DNA from: Actinomucor elegans | Taxonomy: Eukaryota; Mucoromycota; Mucoromycetes; Mucorales; Mucoraceae | Direction of reading: 5' to 3' | NCBI GenBank assembly: GCA_026027325.1 | Contig: JAMSLZ010000001.1 | Coordinates: forward strand, 3,100,001-3,164,000 | DNA: 64,000 bases | Shown here: positions 46,722-57,310 of the stretch, piece by piece | Position numbering within the stretch: the first letter of the stretch is position 1 | Layout of the letters: each line of letters opens with the position of its first letter | Notes under the pieces: model-generated | Seen by the model: the letters and a program-made list of their open reading frames with translations, nothing else | Databases searched by the model: none | Told to the model about the DNA's origin: nothing | Program-made: the position numbers and the translations under genes

Positions 46722-48506
46722 ATGACTGTTTGGAACGATCTTCCTATCGAAATTTTAGATCTTATTTTCAGTACAACAAAGAATGATCGTTGCAATGCAC
46801 CTTTTACTCTCAGGCAATGCCAACTTGTTTGTAAGGATTGGAACGCGCTTGCTCAGAAACACTTGTATCAGGATATCTTCCTCAAGCACGCTTACCAACT
46901 TGACTACCTATTAGAGACATTAAATTCATCCAGTTTAGATCTCGGGAAATTCTTAAAACGCTTGCATGTTGATCCATTCGATTCTGCAGTAGTACCAGAC
47001 ATGACAATGATCCATCAGCTTCTCTTAAAGTGTCCAAACGTTGAAAGCCTTGACACTCCGCCTGATGTCAGTAGCAATATCTTTAAAGTGGTACAAATAG
47101 CGTACGAAGGAGGTGCTTGCAAGCATCTTCAAGCGATCCCTGAATTGAGAATACAAAAACCTAGAGCTATCCAACTGTATTACGACACGGCATACTGCCT
47201 TCGCAGTAACTTGCGAAAGTTAACTCTGGATGAGAACGCAGACGTAACCTCAAATATCACACCAGATTCGTTGCTACAGAGCTTGAACGAGTTCCCAAAC
47301 TTACGTTTCTTGACACTCAGTATAAAATGCACAGAAACTTTCTACCATATTGGCCAATATATTGAAGGTTGCCCTCATTTTGCTAAATTACAGCTGTCTT
47401 GGCCATCCAGTATTGATACAAATACACTAGATGTATCCTCAACAATCCCATGTTTGACTGTCAAGGACCTTATCCTTGACCGTATCCTTGTAACAAAGAA
47501 ATTGCTGGAGTATATTATGTATGCATTTCCCAACTTGAACACTTTTATCATGGACGCAGTTCAAGATTCTAATAGCACTGCCAAAATTTCAAAGGGTCTG
47601 TGGGTGCAGTTTTTGGTTTATCTTGATAAGTTCAAACGCCACATACGGGTAGATCACCTATACATCATTGATATGGTTAATGTATTGACCGACTATTTTG
47701 ATACAATCAAATCCAACAATACGCTACGTATATTGTATACTGCCGACAGTTCAACTAGACCTTACATGAACGTACATCGTGATTCTATGATATCTCGAGA
47801 TCCAAGTTGCATAATTACAGCTGTCTTTCGAGAAACTCATTATAAAGATCAACCATCACCACACATGAAACTGATTCAAAGGACCGGAAGGTTTCTGAAA
47901 TCGTTGGCTGTGGATGGTAGGGATGCTTCTGTGCATTGGGGATATTCCAAACTTTTCTCTGTTGATTACATCTTTCAGCGGTGTCCTTTTCTAGTTGAAC
48001 TCGAATTATCAAACTTGGCCATTACCAACCATGATTTGACACAGCAAAACAACGCACCAATAAAGTATATAAAACTAAAGAATTGCCTCGGCTCACATGA
48101 ATTATTTCCAAGGCTCTCTGCTCAGTTACGGTCATTGTCTGATCTCTATTTATCGGGTTATAGCCATTTAGAGACTATAGGCAGCTCTCTCAAAAACAAT
48201 AGCTACATTGTCGAGATGCCTGATACGTCTTTTGATAATTTGACTTGGAAAGAACTTTCTCCTTATGGATCAGTCTACTCGACCATGTACCTCAAGCTAG
48301 TAACGCCAGCTGAATCACATCATTATATTGGTTATACAGATACGAATACTGGGTTTACTGAATCTTCAGACATTTCATTTTTAAAGGCTTGGAATAATCC
48401 AAATGTGTTCTCTTTGTGTATCCAATGCAAAAGCGTCAAAACCTTGAAAGTTAAATATCAAGAGTATTTGTGGGAGTTCACATATAAATCTTCAGCCGTA
48501 TGTTAA
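46722..48506 (+). CDS. F-box protein with LRR-like C-terminus
   Basis: Single-exon, 594-residue protein. The F-box is at the N-terminus (WNDLPIEILDLIFS, CQLVCKDWNALAQKHLYQDI), the element that binds Skp1 in SCF ubiquitin ligases. The rest is a long leucine-rich-repeat-like region (FLKRLHVDPFDS, LLKCPNVESLDTPPDV, LRFLTLSIKCTETFY, CPFLVELELSNLAITNHDL) presumed to recognise substrates. F-box/LRR proteins of this build are strongly expanded in Mucorales; the substrate is unknown. The frame is fully open. Confidence 0.85.
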   Translation: MTVWNDLPIEILDLIFSTTKNDRCNAPFTLRQCQLVCKDWNALAQKHLYQDIFLKHAYQLDYLLETLNSSSLDLGKFLKRLHVDPFDSAVVPDMTMIHQLLLKCPNVESLDTPPDVSSNIFKVVQIAYEGGACKHLQAIPELRIQKPRAIQLYYDTAYCLRSNLRKLTLDENADVTSNITPDSLLQSLNEFPNLRFLTLSIKCTETFYHIGQYIEGCPHFAKLQLSWPSSIDTNTLDVSSTIPCLTVKDLILDRILVTKKLLEYIMYAFPNLNTFIMDAVQDSNSTAKISKGLWVQFLVYLDKFKRHIRVDHLYIIDMVNVLTDYFDTIKSNNTLRILYTADSSTRPYMNVHRDSMISRDPSCIITAVFRETHYKDQPSPHMKLIQRTGRFLKSLAVDGRDASVHWGYSKLFSVDYIFQRCPFLVELELSNLAITNHDLTQQNNAPIKYIKLKNCLGSHELFPRLSAQLRSLSDLYLSGYSHLETIGSSLKNNSYIVEMPDTSFDNLTWKELSPYGSVYSTMYLKLVTPAESHHYIGYTDTNTGFTESSDISFLKAWNNPNVFSLCIQCKSVKTLKVKYQEYLWEFTYKSSAVC

Positions 48507-48656
48507 TCATAATAAAATCATGCACCTTAGCTTTGAATACTAGTTCCAATACCGTGTTTCTCGATAGCATATGACTTTTAGGTATCAACAATAAGATACT
48601 TTTTTTTTATAATTGAAAAGAAGAACTGGTGACCTTTAACTATTTACACAATCTAT

Positions 48657-49906
48657 TTAGTTTTTTCCTTTATTCATAATGATAGGCTTCAATTTTGACA
48701 TGACTATCATCATCGATTCCTAGGTCAATAGAGGTTAGTACAAGTCAATAATTTGCTATTGTTCTTTTTATCTAATTTACCTCTAATCGAACAGTTCTAG
48801 TACCACTCTTGGCATTTGGATCAATAAATAAATCAAATAGTTCAGCAGCATCATCGCCACCGACTTTCAAGTCTTGATCTGCTTCGATAGCTTCTTGAAG
48901 TCCACCCACAGGCCCACCAAATGCAATCAGTAAGTGACTAGAAACAAATGAAACGTCAGAATCGCAACTTGGGATACATCTCTAATGTTACTCACTCAAA
49001 GGGTTTTATCTTATTTTCAATGTCACAATTATACATATCCTCACCATCACGATCACTAACACCAATAGAGAAATCATAACCATCTTCATATGGACATTCA
49101 GTCATCACGCGGGAAAATGAAGACGCTAAACGAATATTGTATCCCCAATAGAGACCAGTCTTTTCACGAGGCACTTTAGGGCTCACAACCTTGGCAGACA
49201 CTGGCTTTTGTCCTTTGCGCGTATCAGCTGCTGAAATCGGTTCACTCAACTCGACTGTAACGCGAACACCAGGCTGTACTGCGCGATCAATACGAGCACG
49301 TCGAAACAGACCAATATCGACCAAGGTTGAGTCTGTATCCAAATTGTTGTTCTTATCCAATGTCACACCTTCACGATACATGGTGATTTCCTCCATACCT
49401 GGGTGATGAGGGACATCTAAGGGAGGTAAAAGACCAGCAAACTTCAAATCAGGACTGATGGGTACCAACTGTTTGCGCAAGTACTGAGGCGTCTCCATGT
49501 ATTGAAATACACGAGCCAAGAATAAATTGGGATTGATCTTGGCTTGCGAGTTTTGGACCTTGTCTTCGTAAATAACGATTTCATCTACAGCAAAGATAAC
49601 AAGTGCACGGGCGATTTGACCTGCTAAGATCGTTTTCATTTCAATGGTGGGCGCACTATCAATGATGCTGCTAGGAATAGCTAAACTGGTGGTATATTTG
49701 CGAGGCTTGCAGGACAGAATATCTTTGGCTTTCTTGACATCTTGAGTTGGCATAAAGCGTTTGTTGGGTCTTTCTTTACCATAATCAGGCCCAGAAAGCT
49801 CTTTGTTTTCAAAATTACGCTTCTTTCTCTATAGATCGGGGTTAAAACTAGTCGGTAGCAAGATGATGAATATGTAATAACTTACTGATCTATAGAAATC
49901 TGTCAT
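48657..49906 (-). CDS. SPOUT1/C9orf114-like RNA methyltransferase
   Basis: Putative SPOUT-fold methyltransferase (human SPOUT1/C9orf114 family). Exons: MTDFYRS (49906 to about 49887), then a Lys/Arg-rich segment, and a long central exon. Family blocks in order: RKYTTSLAIPSSIIDSAPTI, LAGQIARALVIFAVDEIVIY, PNLFLARVFQYMETPQYLRK, LKFAGLLPPLDVPHHPGM, YREGV, AVQPGVRVTVEL, TGLYWGYNIRLASSFSRVM and PYEDGYDFSIGVSDRDGE. The last two exons give LLIAFGGPVGGLQEAIEAD and the ending EESMMIVMSKLKPII, which matches the human C-terminus when the last intron (GTAAAT...CCTAG) is removed. About 390 residues. The knotted C-terminal AdoMet site (FGGPVGGL) is present. RNA target in this organism unknown. Confidence 0.9.
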
Positions 49907-49937
49907 TTGTGTTATGCCAAAATCCCAAGATCTCGAA

Positions 49938-49958
49938 TTTTTTTTTTTTTTTAAAAAA
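49938..49958. repeat. T15A6 tract
   Basis: Fifteen T directly followed by six A, about 30 bp upstream of the SPOUT1-like gene start. Confidence 0.85.
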
Positions 49959-50334
49959 CCTAGAGGCAGTTGTAGCAGTCACTGTATTAATACAAGACTT
50001 TGATTGGATACTTTTTTCTAATGCTTTATAATTGGAGGCAAAAGTTTTGTGCGCCATAAGCTTGGCTTCATTGAAGCCTTAACAGCTAAAATACCGAACA
50101 GCAGAATTAGACGATATTTCTTAGTGTAATCAATCTGAATGCAAAGATTTTTCTTTGGGAGGTTTTATGTGGTTTAGGCTTACATGGGGCGAGTAAATAA
50201 ACTTATAGGGCAATTTGCATACTCTCTAGTCTACTCAACCTATGTCTTGATAGTATTGTTTTTGCGTTCCATAATGTTTTGAACTTTTGAGCTTATGAAA
50301 ATCTTTTTTTTTTTTTTTTTATAAAATCGCTTTT

Positions 50335-50395
50335 AACATTTCTACATTGCTCAATCAATTCCAGTTTAATGCTGCATCCCATGATTATTATGAAT
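50335..50395 (-). repeat. dispersed paired repeat, copy e
   Basis: On the minus strand reads ATGCAGCATTAAACTGGAAT then TGATTGAGCAATGTAGAAAT, the closest relative of copy a (11091-11140). Confidence 0.6.
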
Positions 50396-50502
50396 AGTTT
50401 AGAATGAAGTATTACATGTATTAGAACCGTTATCTAGTCGAAATGTAACAGATGTTATATCTTAAGAATACGCTATCTATAAATTATGTTTCTCTTATGA
50501 AC

Positions 50503-50560
50503 GAAATCTAATTAGATCTCTAGACAGATCTCGATCCGATGTTGCACCTGATAATTAAGG
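50503..50560 (-). repeat. dispersed paired repeat, copy f
   Basis: On the minus strand contains GCAACATCGGATCGAGATCT followed by GTCTAGAGATCTAATTAGAT; partner half-unit of copy e, about 110 bp away. Confidence 0.45.
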
Positions 50561-51140
50561 AATGTTTAGAATGGCTTACTGCGTTTGATGTAATCTTGCC
50601 TTGATTGCAAACTTTCTGTTATTATTGAATGTCATTTAGACATTTATTGACATTTTAATCTCTATTAGCCCATTCTCAGAAGTCCAGTATTTCCTCGATC
50701 TAATATGGCAGCGGCTGATCTTAAATAATATTTAAAATAATCATTGCTGAATACTTTGAAGCAATAATAAACAAATACTTCATCCAGTTACCTGTCACGC
50801 TATAAACAAAACCTGCGTCCGACCATCTGAAGCTTACATTGGTTTAATAAGGTAAATATAATATTACTACTACTGCACAATTGAGAACGAGTCACCAAAT
50901 CAAACAAAATTCTGTTTATAGAATTGAGTTTAAAATATATCGCTTAATAGCAAAAGATTATGTTTGACATTTGCCGTATCTCCGGTATCTTGAATTGTTC
51001 AAGGTTTAAACAATAGTGTAACCTAAAGTACAAACCCTTCCATATAATCTCCCTTTGAATTTGATATATATATATATATATATTCTTTCCATTATTTTCT
51101 TTTCTTTTTTTTTTCTTTTCCTAGATACTATATATAAAGC

Positions 51141-51820
51141 ATGGTAAGTTTGACTTATGCGACTCTAGAAATATGAAAAAAAAAACTAAAAACTATTAGG
51201 CTGATCAACTGACCGAAGAGCAAATTGCTGAATTCCGTGAAGCATTCCAGTTATTTGACAAGGATGGCAATGGAGCCATTACTACCAAAGAACTTGGTAC
51301 TGTCATGCGCTCTTTGAATTTGAACCCAACTGAAGCTGAACTTCAAGATATGGTACATAAAAAAGATTAAAAGAAGAACGCTTGTTCGTAACCACTCATT
51401 GCATTGATAGATTAATGAAGTAGACAGTGATGGAAATGGACGTATTGACTTCACTGAATTCTTGGCTATGTTGGCAAGGTATTGGGAAAAAAAAAGATGA
51501 AAATTCAATCGGTGGATTTGATACTGATTATCCATAAAACAGAAAAATGAAGGATACTGACTCTCAAGAAGAGATTCAGGAAGCTTTCAAGGTATTTGAT
51601 AAAGATGGCAATGGTTATATCTCTGCTGCTGAGCTGCGTCATGTCATGACTTCACTTGGTGAGAAATTGACTGAGGAAGAAGTGGATGAAATGATCCGCG
51701 AGGCTGATGTTGATGGTGATGGACAAATCAATTATGAAGAATTTGTAAAAATGATGGTAAGTCAAGGATTTTTCAAAGAGATATTATTACTTATAGCTTA
51801 TATATTAGATGTCCAAATAA
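51141..51820 (+). CDS. CMD1: calmodulin
   Basis: Ca2+ sensor with four EF hands that activates kinases, calcineurin and other targets. Five coding exons: exon 1 is just the ATG (51141-51143), exon 2 starts at 51200 ([19 protein letters not shown]), and the last exon is four codons (51809-51820). EF loops: [36 protein letters not shown] and [12 protein letters not shown], all with canonical 1-3-5-12 Ca2+ ligands. It ends KMMMSK when the last intron (51757-51808) is spliced; unspliced read-through would add a hydrophobic tail. About 150 residues, the standard size. Its stop lies 38 bp from the convergent VPS35 stop. Confidence 0.97.
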
Positions 51821-51833
51821 ACAATGTATGTAT

Positions 51834-51858
51834 AATAAAGCACCCTTTTTTCTTTATT
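51834..51858. terminator. shared bidirectional poly(A)-signal region
   Basis: AATAAA on the plus strand at 51834-51839 (calmodulin) and TTTATT at 51853-51858, that is AATAAA on the minus strand, overlapping the VPS35 stop region. The two stop codons are only 38 bp apart, so the transcripts must overlap in their 3' UTRs. Confidence 0.55.
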
Positions 51859-54824
51859 TTATGGTAATTCAATGTCCTTATATTGATCTTTTTGTTCATC
51901 CAAGTGCTGAAGGGTTTGGTCAAATTGACGTTTGATATAATCTATAAGCTCATCTTGTTCATGGACTAATAAGGAGGACGAATTGGAAGTAATTGGATAC
52001 TGATCTGCTTGATTTAGATAGATTAAACGAGATTGAATCAGGTCGATTAATCCCTTCAGATAGTCGGTAGTTATCTATACAAAAAAAAAAGTATTAGCGC
52101 AGATGCCAGCTATGAGTGATGGATTGTACTTGCCAATTCCTGTCCTTTTTCATAGTAGTACATGTATTGGTTCAGTATTTCCAGGAACAATATCTCATTG
52201 GTCACAGTGTCCATACAACTATCAGCAATTTTGAGTGATTTCTGTAAGCATTCAATGACGCGTGCTGGAGCTTCTTGAGTCCATAAATGACTACAGGTGT
52301 ATACTGCTCTTGATTGATCCGGCTTTTTTAATAGTTTTGTACTAAGTAGCGTGATTTTGGTGCTCAAGGTGGTATAATACTGCAATAGTTGGGGCGAAGT
52401 ACACAATAAGGAGCCTATAGTATAAACAATAGCATTGAATTGAGCTTTGGAATGAGAGACGGATTCTTCGTAAATACGGAAAGCATCCAGAAAGAAATTA
52501 TAAGCAACCTCGCTGAATCCACAATAGTCTGCGTTTTGGCCCGCCATCAGTGAGAATTGGACGCATACGGATTCAGTATTTTCGCCTTGACGGTATAGAA
52601 TCTTGATGATTTGATGGATAAAGCGAAACAGTGTAGTCATTTTCTTGGTCCAGTCAATGTCTTGTTCTGTACGAGTTTGATCTGTGAGTGCCTGATCTGT
52701 AGGGTCTTCATCTATATGATCTTCATTTATATGATCTTCATCTATAGGATATTCGTCTGCAGCAGCCTGGCTTGTAAGAGCTTGATCTGAACTATCATCA
52801 GCATCAGAATCATTGTCACAGTTAGGCTCACCGCTATCCGAAGTTGTATTATGGAGCACTTCCGTTTTTCCATTGTCTTCTTGTTTCATTTTTACTTGTT
52901 TGTTATAATATCGTGTCGCTAATTTCAAACTAGATACGATCAATGAAGGAAAGATGGTCTTGATACGCTGCGCTTCGCCTTGTTCTAATTGCTGTCTTGC
53001 TGCCGACAATAGCAAAAATTGCACATCCTCATCATCCGAATAAAACAAATGCACTAATCGAGCTACCCATCCTTGTTCATCACGATCATCCTCGTCTTCA
53101 TATTGCTGATACAGCTGCTGAGTTTTAGTTTTGTCCTTGATCAAGACGTGGCAAATCTCAAGTACTTGGTAGACTTGTTCAGGTTGATCGATTCGTGTTT
53201 CTTTACCTAAAATATTATCGAGAATGGTAAGGGCTGTAGTGCGTCGTGTCGTGTAGGGCTGCATAGCTAAGAGAGGCTGGTAGTATTTGAGCGTAGTGAT
53301 GAGTGTCAAGACATCCCAGGTTTTGGCAGGCAAGAGAAGGAGTTGTAGAATGTTGGCTTCGGACTGCTTAGTATGAAGTTCGGGGGCGTACGTATTAAAT
53401 ATAGATTCTTTAGTGAAAAGCAAAATTTGGTCCATATAGTCGAGACGATCAGGGTAGCAAGAGATACTAAAGTTGGCTAACGATAAAAAGAGGGAAGTGA
53501 TGTCTTGCACAGGTAAATCTTGGCGGGTCTAGTAGATATTAATCACTGAGTACGATAGAGTCGCTGTGCACTTACCTTGACTAACTCCATAATCTCGTTC
53601 CAGAACATAATAAACAAGGCATTGTCTTTGGATTCTACAAAATTACCTTGTTCATCTTGAGCGTAAGTAGCCAGTCGGTCCAGCAAGGCCATGATAATCA
53701 TTTTGATATTAACTTTTGAATGTAACTGAGCCGTGGTAGCCAAGAAAGGCTTCAATGTATGCATATGAAACTCATCTGGAAAGATCTACTATAAAAATAC
53801 ACACATAAATAATCACATAGTATCGACAGCATATTACTCTACTTGAATAATCACATCCATAAGATATTCTTGAGCCATCACATCATGACAATTAATTACT
53901 TGACTTAGGATACCAGGTAATATTTCCTAACAAGAATGAATAGACTGCATAAATAAATACATGACATACTCACAGTTTGATAAATATTCAAATCGACTCC
54001 TTCTAGTTGACTTAATCGGACTAGATTAGTACCAACCAAAGTAGCCAACTCCTTTCTTTCAGACTCTCTTTTAGCCTTGTCTCTTGTATGCCCTATATGC
54101 TGCAATCGAACCCATAACTTATTCATTTCCGCGAAATTAGTCAAGATGAACTGAATTGTGGCACTCAAGTTTTGATCACTATTGGTATATATTGATTAGC
54201 CTTTAATTATATTCTACTGCCAATCTTTACTTGTTGGGCAAGAAATCTCGCGTCATGCCGCCTAGGTAATGTCTCAAAAATAGTCCTCTGATAGGATGTT
54301 GCACGCCTCTTGTCATTTCCATCATATCACTCATGACTTCTGCTACTGGAGGAGCATCTGGCACGCTTAAATAGATAGATCCTACTGTAATCATCAAATA
54401 CAGTCTTGGTACAATACTGCTAGCATATTGAACCAGTTCGTACAAATCACCTAAGTGATGTCTTTTCGCTAGATGTGATTCATTCAAGTAAACGATCATA
54501 TGACGCATTGTATCAAAAATGGTGATATCTATTATAACTTTTTAGTTGCATACTACATAACAAGCTGTTACTTACATAATTCGTAATAGTTTCTAGGTGT
54601 TAAAACAGAAGTACGGAGCTCAGATAACATGTTGGAACAGTGTTTGATACCATCCATTAAACGGTTCTTATCCTTTTCGTTTTATCAGTGTTTTGTAGAT
54701 AGTTTTACGTGTTTTGTGGGTAGTTTACCAGACATTGTTTCATCAGTCTCGATTGAATACGTACTGCCGATAAGCATTCCTTTAAATGTACTGACTGTTG
54801 CTCATTCACAGTCTGTAAACTCAT
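51859..54824 (-). CDS. VPS35: VPS35, retromer core subunit
   Basis: Scaffold of retromer, which sorts cargo receptors from endosomes to the Golgi. Minus-strand gene with many exons. First exon [20 protein letters not shown] to RLMKQCL; then [55 protein letters not shown] and the PRLYLM block with [16 protein letters not shown], the Vps26-binding signature region. The C-terminal solenoid includes [31 protein letters not shown] and [18 protein letters not shown]. An acidic insert with imperfect repeats ([13 protein letters not shown]) sits in the middle of the large exon. The last exon ([20 protein letters not shown] to a stop at 51859-51861) joins in frame only if the preceding intron uses a GC donor (GCAAGT) with acceptor GTATAG. 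Confidence 0.93.
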
Positions 54825-55259
54825 CTATTGTGTTCTAAAAGAGAAAAAGAAAACAAAAGAAAAAAAAAGGAGTGTATTCTCTCTCTTTCACACACATTGA
54901 TTGCATTATCAAGTTACACACATCCGCTTTGGCTGAGGCACAGTGGGTGGACTGTTCTTTTTTTTGAGCATATTTCGATTAAAATGGTATTTTATTTAAA
55001 TAAGAAATTTATAACTAATGAGCATGTAGCTTAAACGCTGGATTTCTCTAGACAGTTCAAGAAGGAAGTAAAAAGAAGCTAAAAATCCTTTGAAGACAAA
55101 AAGTAAAAAAGTAAAGGTGAAAGGTCGGGGGATATTAAATATATAGAAAAGGGATTAGGAAAAGAAGAGAGGGTTTACAAGAAGAAAGAGGTGAAGATAA
55201 CCATTCAATCAGGAGTGAACAAGATAGTCCATCTCTTGTAAAATGGAGCATATGGGTGG
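54825..55259. other. intergenic, VPS35 promoter
   Basis: A-rich/purine-rich DNA (many AAAGAAG runs on the plus strand), ending where the LINE relic begins. No gene. Confidence 0.5.
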
Positions 55260-57310
55260 CTAACATATGAACCATGAAGAAGCTAGATTTATGGCTCGTG
55301 GCTTTTTTGTGGAAAGCTTGTTCAATAAAAAGGAGAGGGGATCGTTGATTATTCGAGGTATTTGCAATCCGTTGTGAATATGTAGGTAGTAAATGGAATG
55401 GGATATATTAGAAAGCTGATGAGGATGTAATGGACAGAGAGAGGGACGACCATGAGGCAATCATCTGAGGCACCAACGGATAAGACGGCCGCGCTTTTGG
55501 TTCGTCATTGGCAACCACAATATAGGATCAATTGTCAAGGTATCATGGCAAGCTGAAAGATATTTGGAGTAACGATCAAAACGTCTTTCTATTAAGCTCT
55601 CGTGGAGGAAGGAAGATCGAGTAGATTTAAATGAGTGTAGGTTGAGAGTAGTGGTTAAAGCATTACACTTTTCCCAAAGGGGGAACTTAGACAAGCGGAA
55701 TCATTGGGAGTTGTTTGCGGAAGATTGAAGGTGCGGTAGTAACTTGTGAGTAAAGTATCCTCTGAAAGGCACAGAGAGCGAAAGACATATTGAGATTGTA
55801 GTATACTTACACGTTCGTGCATATGGGGCAGTTTAGTGAGATGTAGCATCACTTTAGTTGAAGAGGTTGAGTGGTCCCCGAATATGCAACGGAGACATGT
55901 ATTTTGGCGATTTTCTAATGACTTGATGGTTTTTGAGTTGAAGCTGTTGATTGCTAAGCCGTATTATAACTGCGGACGAACTATTTGTGCATATAAACGA
56001 GAGGAAACCAGTTCGCTAAAGCCAAACTTATCAACACTGATAGTGACCAACGTATTCATAGTGGACAAGGCTTTGTTGACATTATTTTGAACCAAAGAGT
56101 TGGGATCTAGGAAGCAACCAGGTTTGATGGGTATACCCAAGTAGGAAAAATAATTATTTTGGAGTATGGGAGTATTCCAATGTACGGTTGTGTTAAGTGA
56201 ATAGGAGCGAGTAAAACACATTTCTGAGAATTCCATCTATATTCCAGTTTGTAGCTGTAGTCTTCACAACGGGTTAATAGAGCTTGTAAGGCAGAAGCTT
56301 CAGAGATTAGTACTATGTCATCAGCGTAAAGTAGGCTAGACAATTGTAGAACTAAATGAACTGAATTATTGAGGCGGGTATCCGTTAATAGCTGCGATCT
56401 TAAAATATTGATATACACTGATTAGATAAAAGGAAATAAAATGGAGCCTTGTAGAACACCAGTATCAGATGTGAATCTAGTAGATGTGAAATTATTTAGT
56501 ACTTCAATATAAACTTCATCAAACAAGTTAGGAAGTATAAGTAAAAGTGGAACTGGTAAATGGCCCTTTAATGTTCGCTATATGTGGTTTCGGTCAATTG
56601 TATCATAAGCTGATTTTATATTCAAGAATGCTAAAATAAGTTTGATTCTATGTTTACGTCGAAGGATGTAGCATATTTCCGCTAAACATAAAATTTGATC
56701 TAGTGAGCTACGAAATTCACAGAATCTGCCTTGTGAGGTATCCAGTGGAGGGCAGTCTGTTAGGAGCAGAGACTGTATGCATTTTTCAAAGATTTTCTTG
56801 AAGACCGATGTAAGGCTTATTAGATGAAAATCTGCTGGATCAGGTGGAGAACTATTTTTATGGATAGGAACGACTTGTACAATACGCTAGTTCAAAGGAG
56901 TGTATGACCATTGCCAGCAGAGTTGGAGCAGGTATAGCAATATACGACTAATTTTGAGTTATAGAGGAAGAAGAATCTCAATTTTAATATGGTCAATTGG
57001 GGTGCCTTCTTAGCAGATAGGATTTTAATGTCATTTTGGATTTCATCAAGGGTGAATGGACAAGAATCCAATGGAAAAAGTAACCCAGGAGATTGCCAAA
57101 TGTATTGATTTTCAAGAGGCAAGCGTTGACGGGGTAAACAGGTTGTAGGTGAATGGCCATAGTATTTATTGCGTGTAAAAGACCATCTATTGTGAAAAAG
57201 GCAGGTTTAAGTGAGCGATTTTTACGAGTACGACTAAACTTGGCAATTACATTGAGATATTCCCCTAATGCCATTTTATGACAAAATTTAGACCACGTTT
57301 CATGTCGTCT
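55260..57310 (-). mobile_element. LINE (non-LTR) retrotransposon relic, reverse transcriptase part
   Basis: Minus-strand remnant in several frames. In order from 57.3 kb down: an N-terminal piece with YLNVIAKFSRTRKNRSLKP; CPFTLDEIQNDIKILSAKKA; RIVQVVPIHKNSSPPDP (typical entry to the RT domain); AFLNIKSAYDTIDR, motif A, in which the first catalytic Asp is Asn; GVLQGSILFPF, motif B; and LLYADDIVLISE, the YADD catalytic motif at 56317-56328. Further down comes LPHGRPSLCPLHPHQLSNIS, the Cys/His tail, ending at about 55260. It has in-frame stops and frameshifts and cannot be active. Several differences are G-to-A or C-to-T type. The 5' part (endonuclease, ORF1) is missing here. Confidence 0.85.

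Larger units (their letters stand above)
49907..51140. other. divergent promoter region with repeats
   Basis: 1.2 kb between the SPOUT1-like gene and calmodulin. Contains a T15A6 tract (49938-49958), a poly-T run near 50305-50321, two dispersed-repeat cores (50335-50395, 50503-50560), a TA run at about 51063-51082 and a T/C-rich tract ending some 20 bp before the calmodulin ATG (probable core promoter). Confidence 0.5.
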
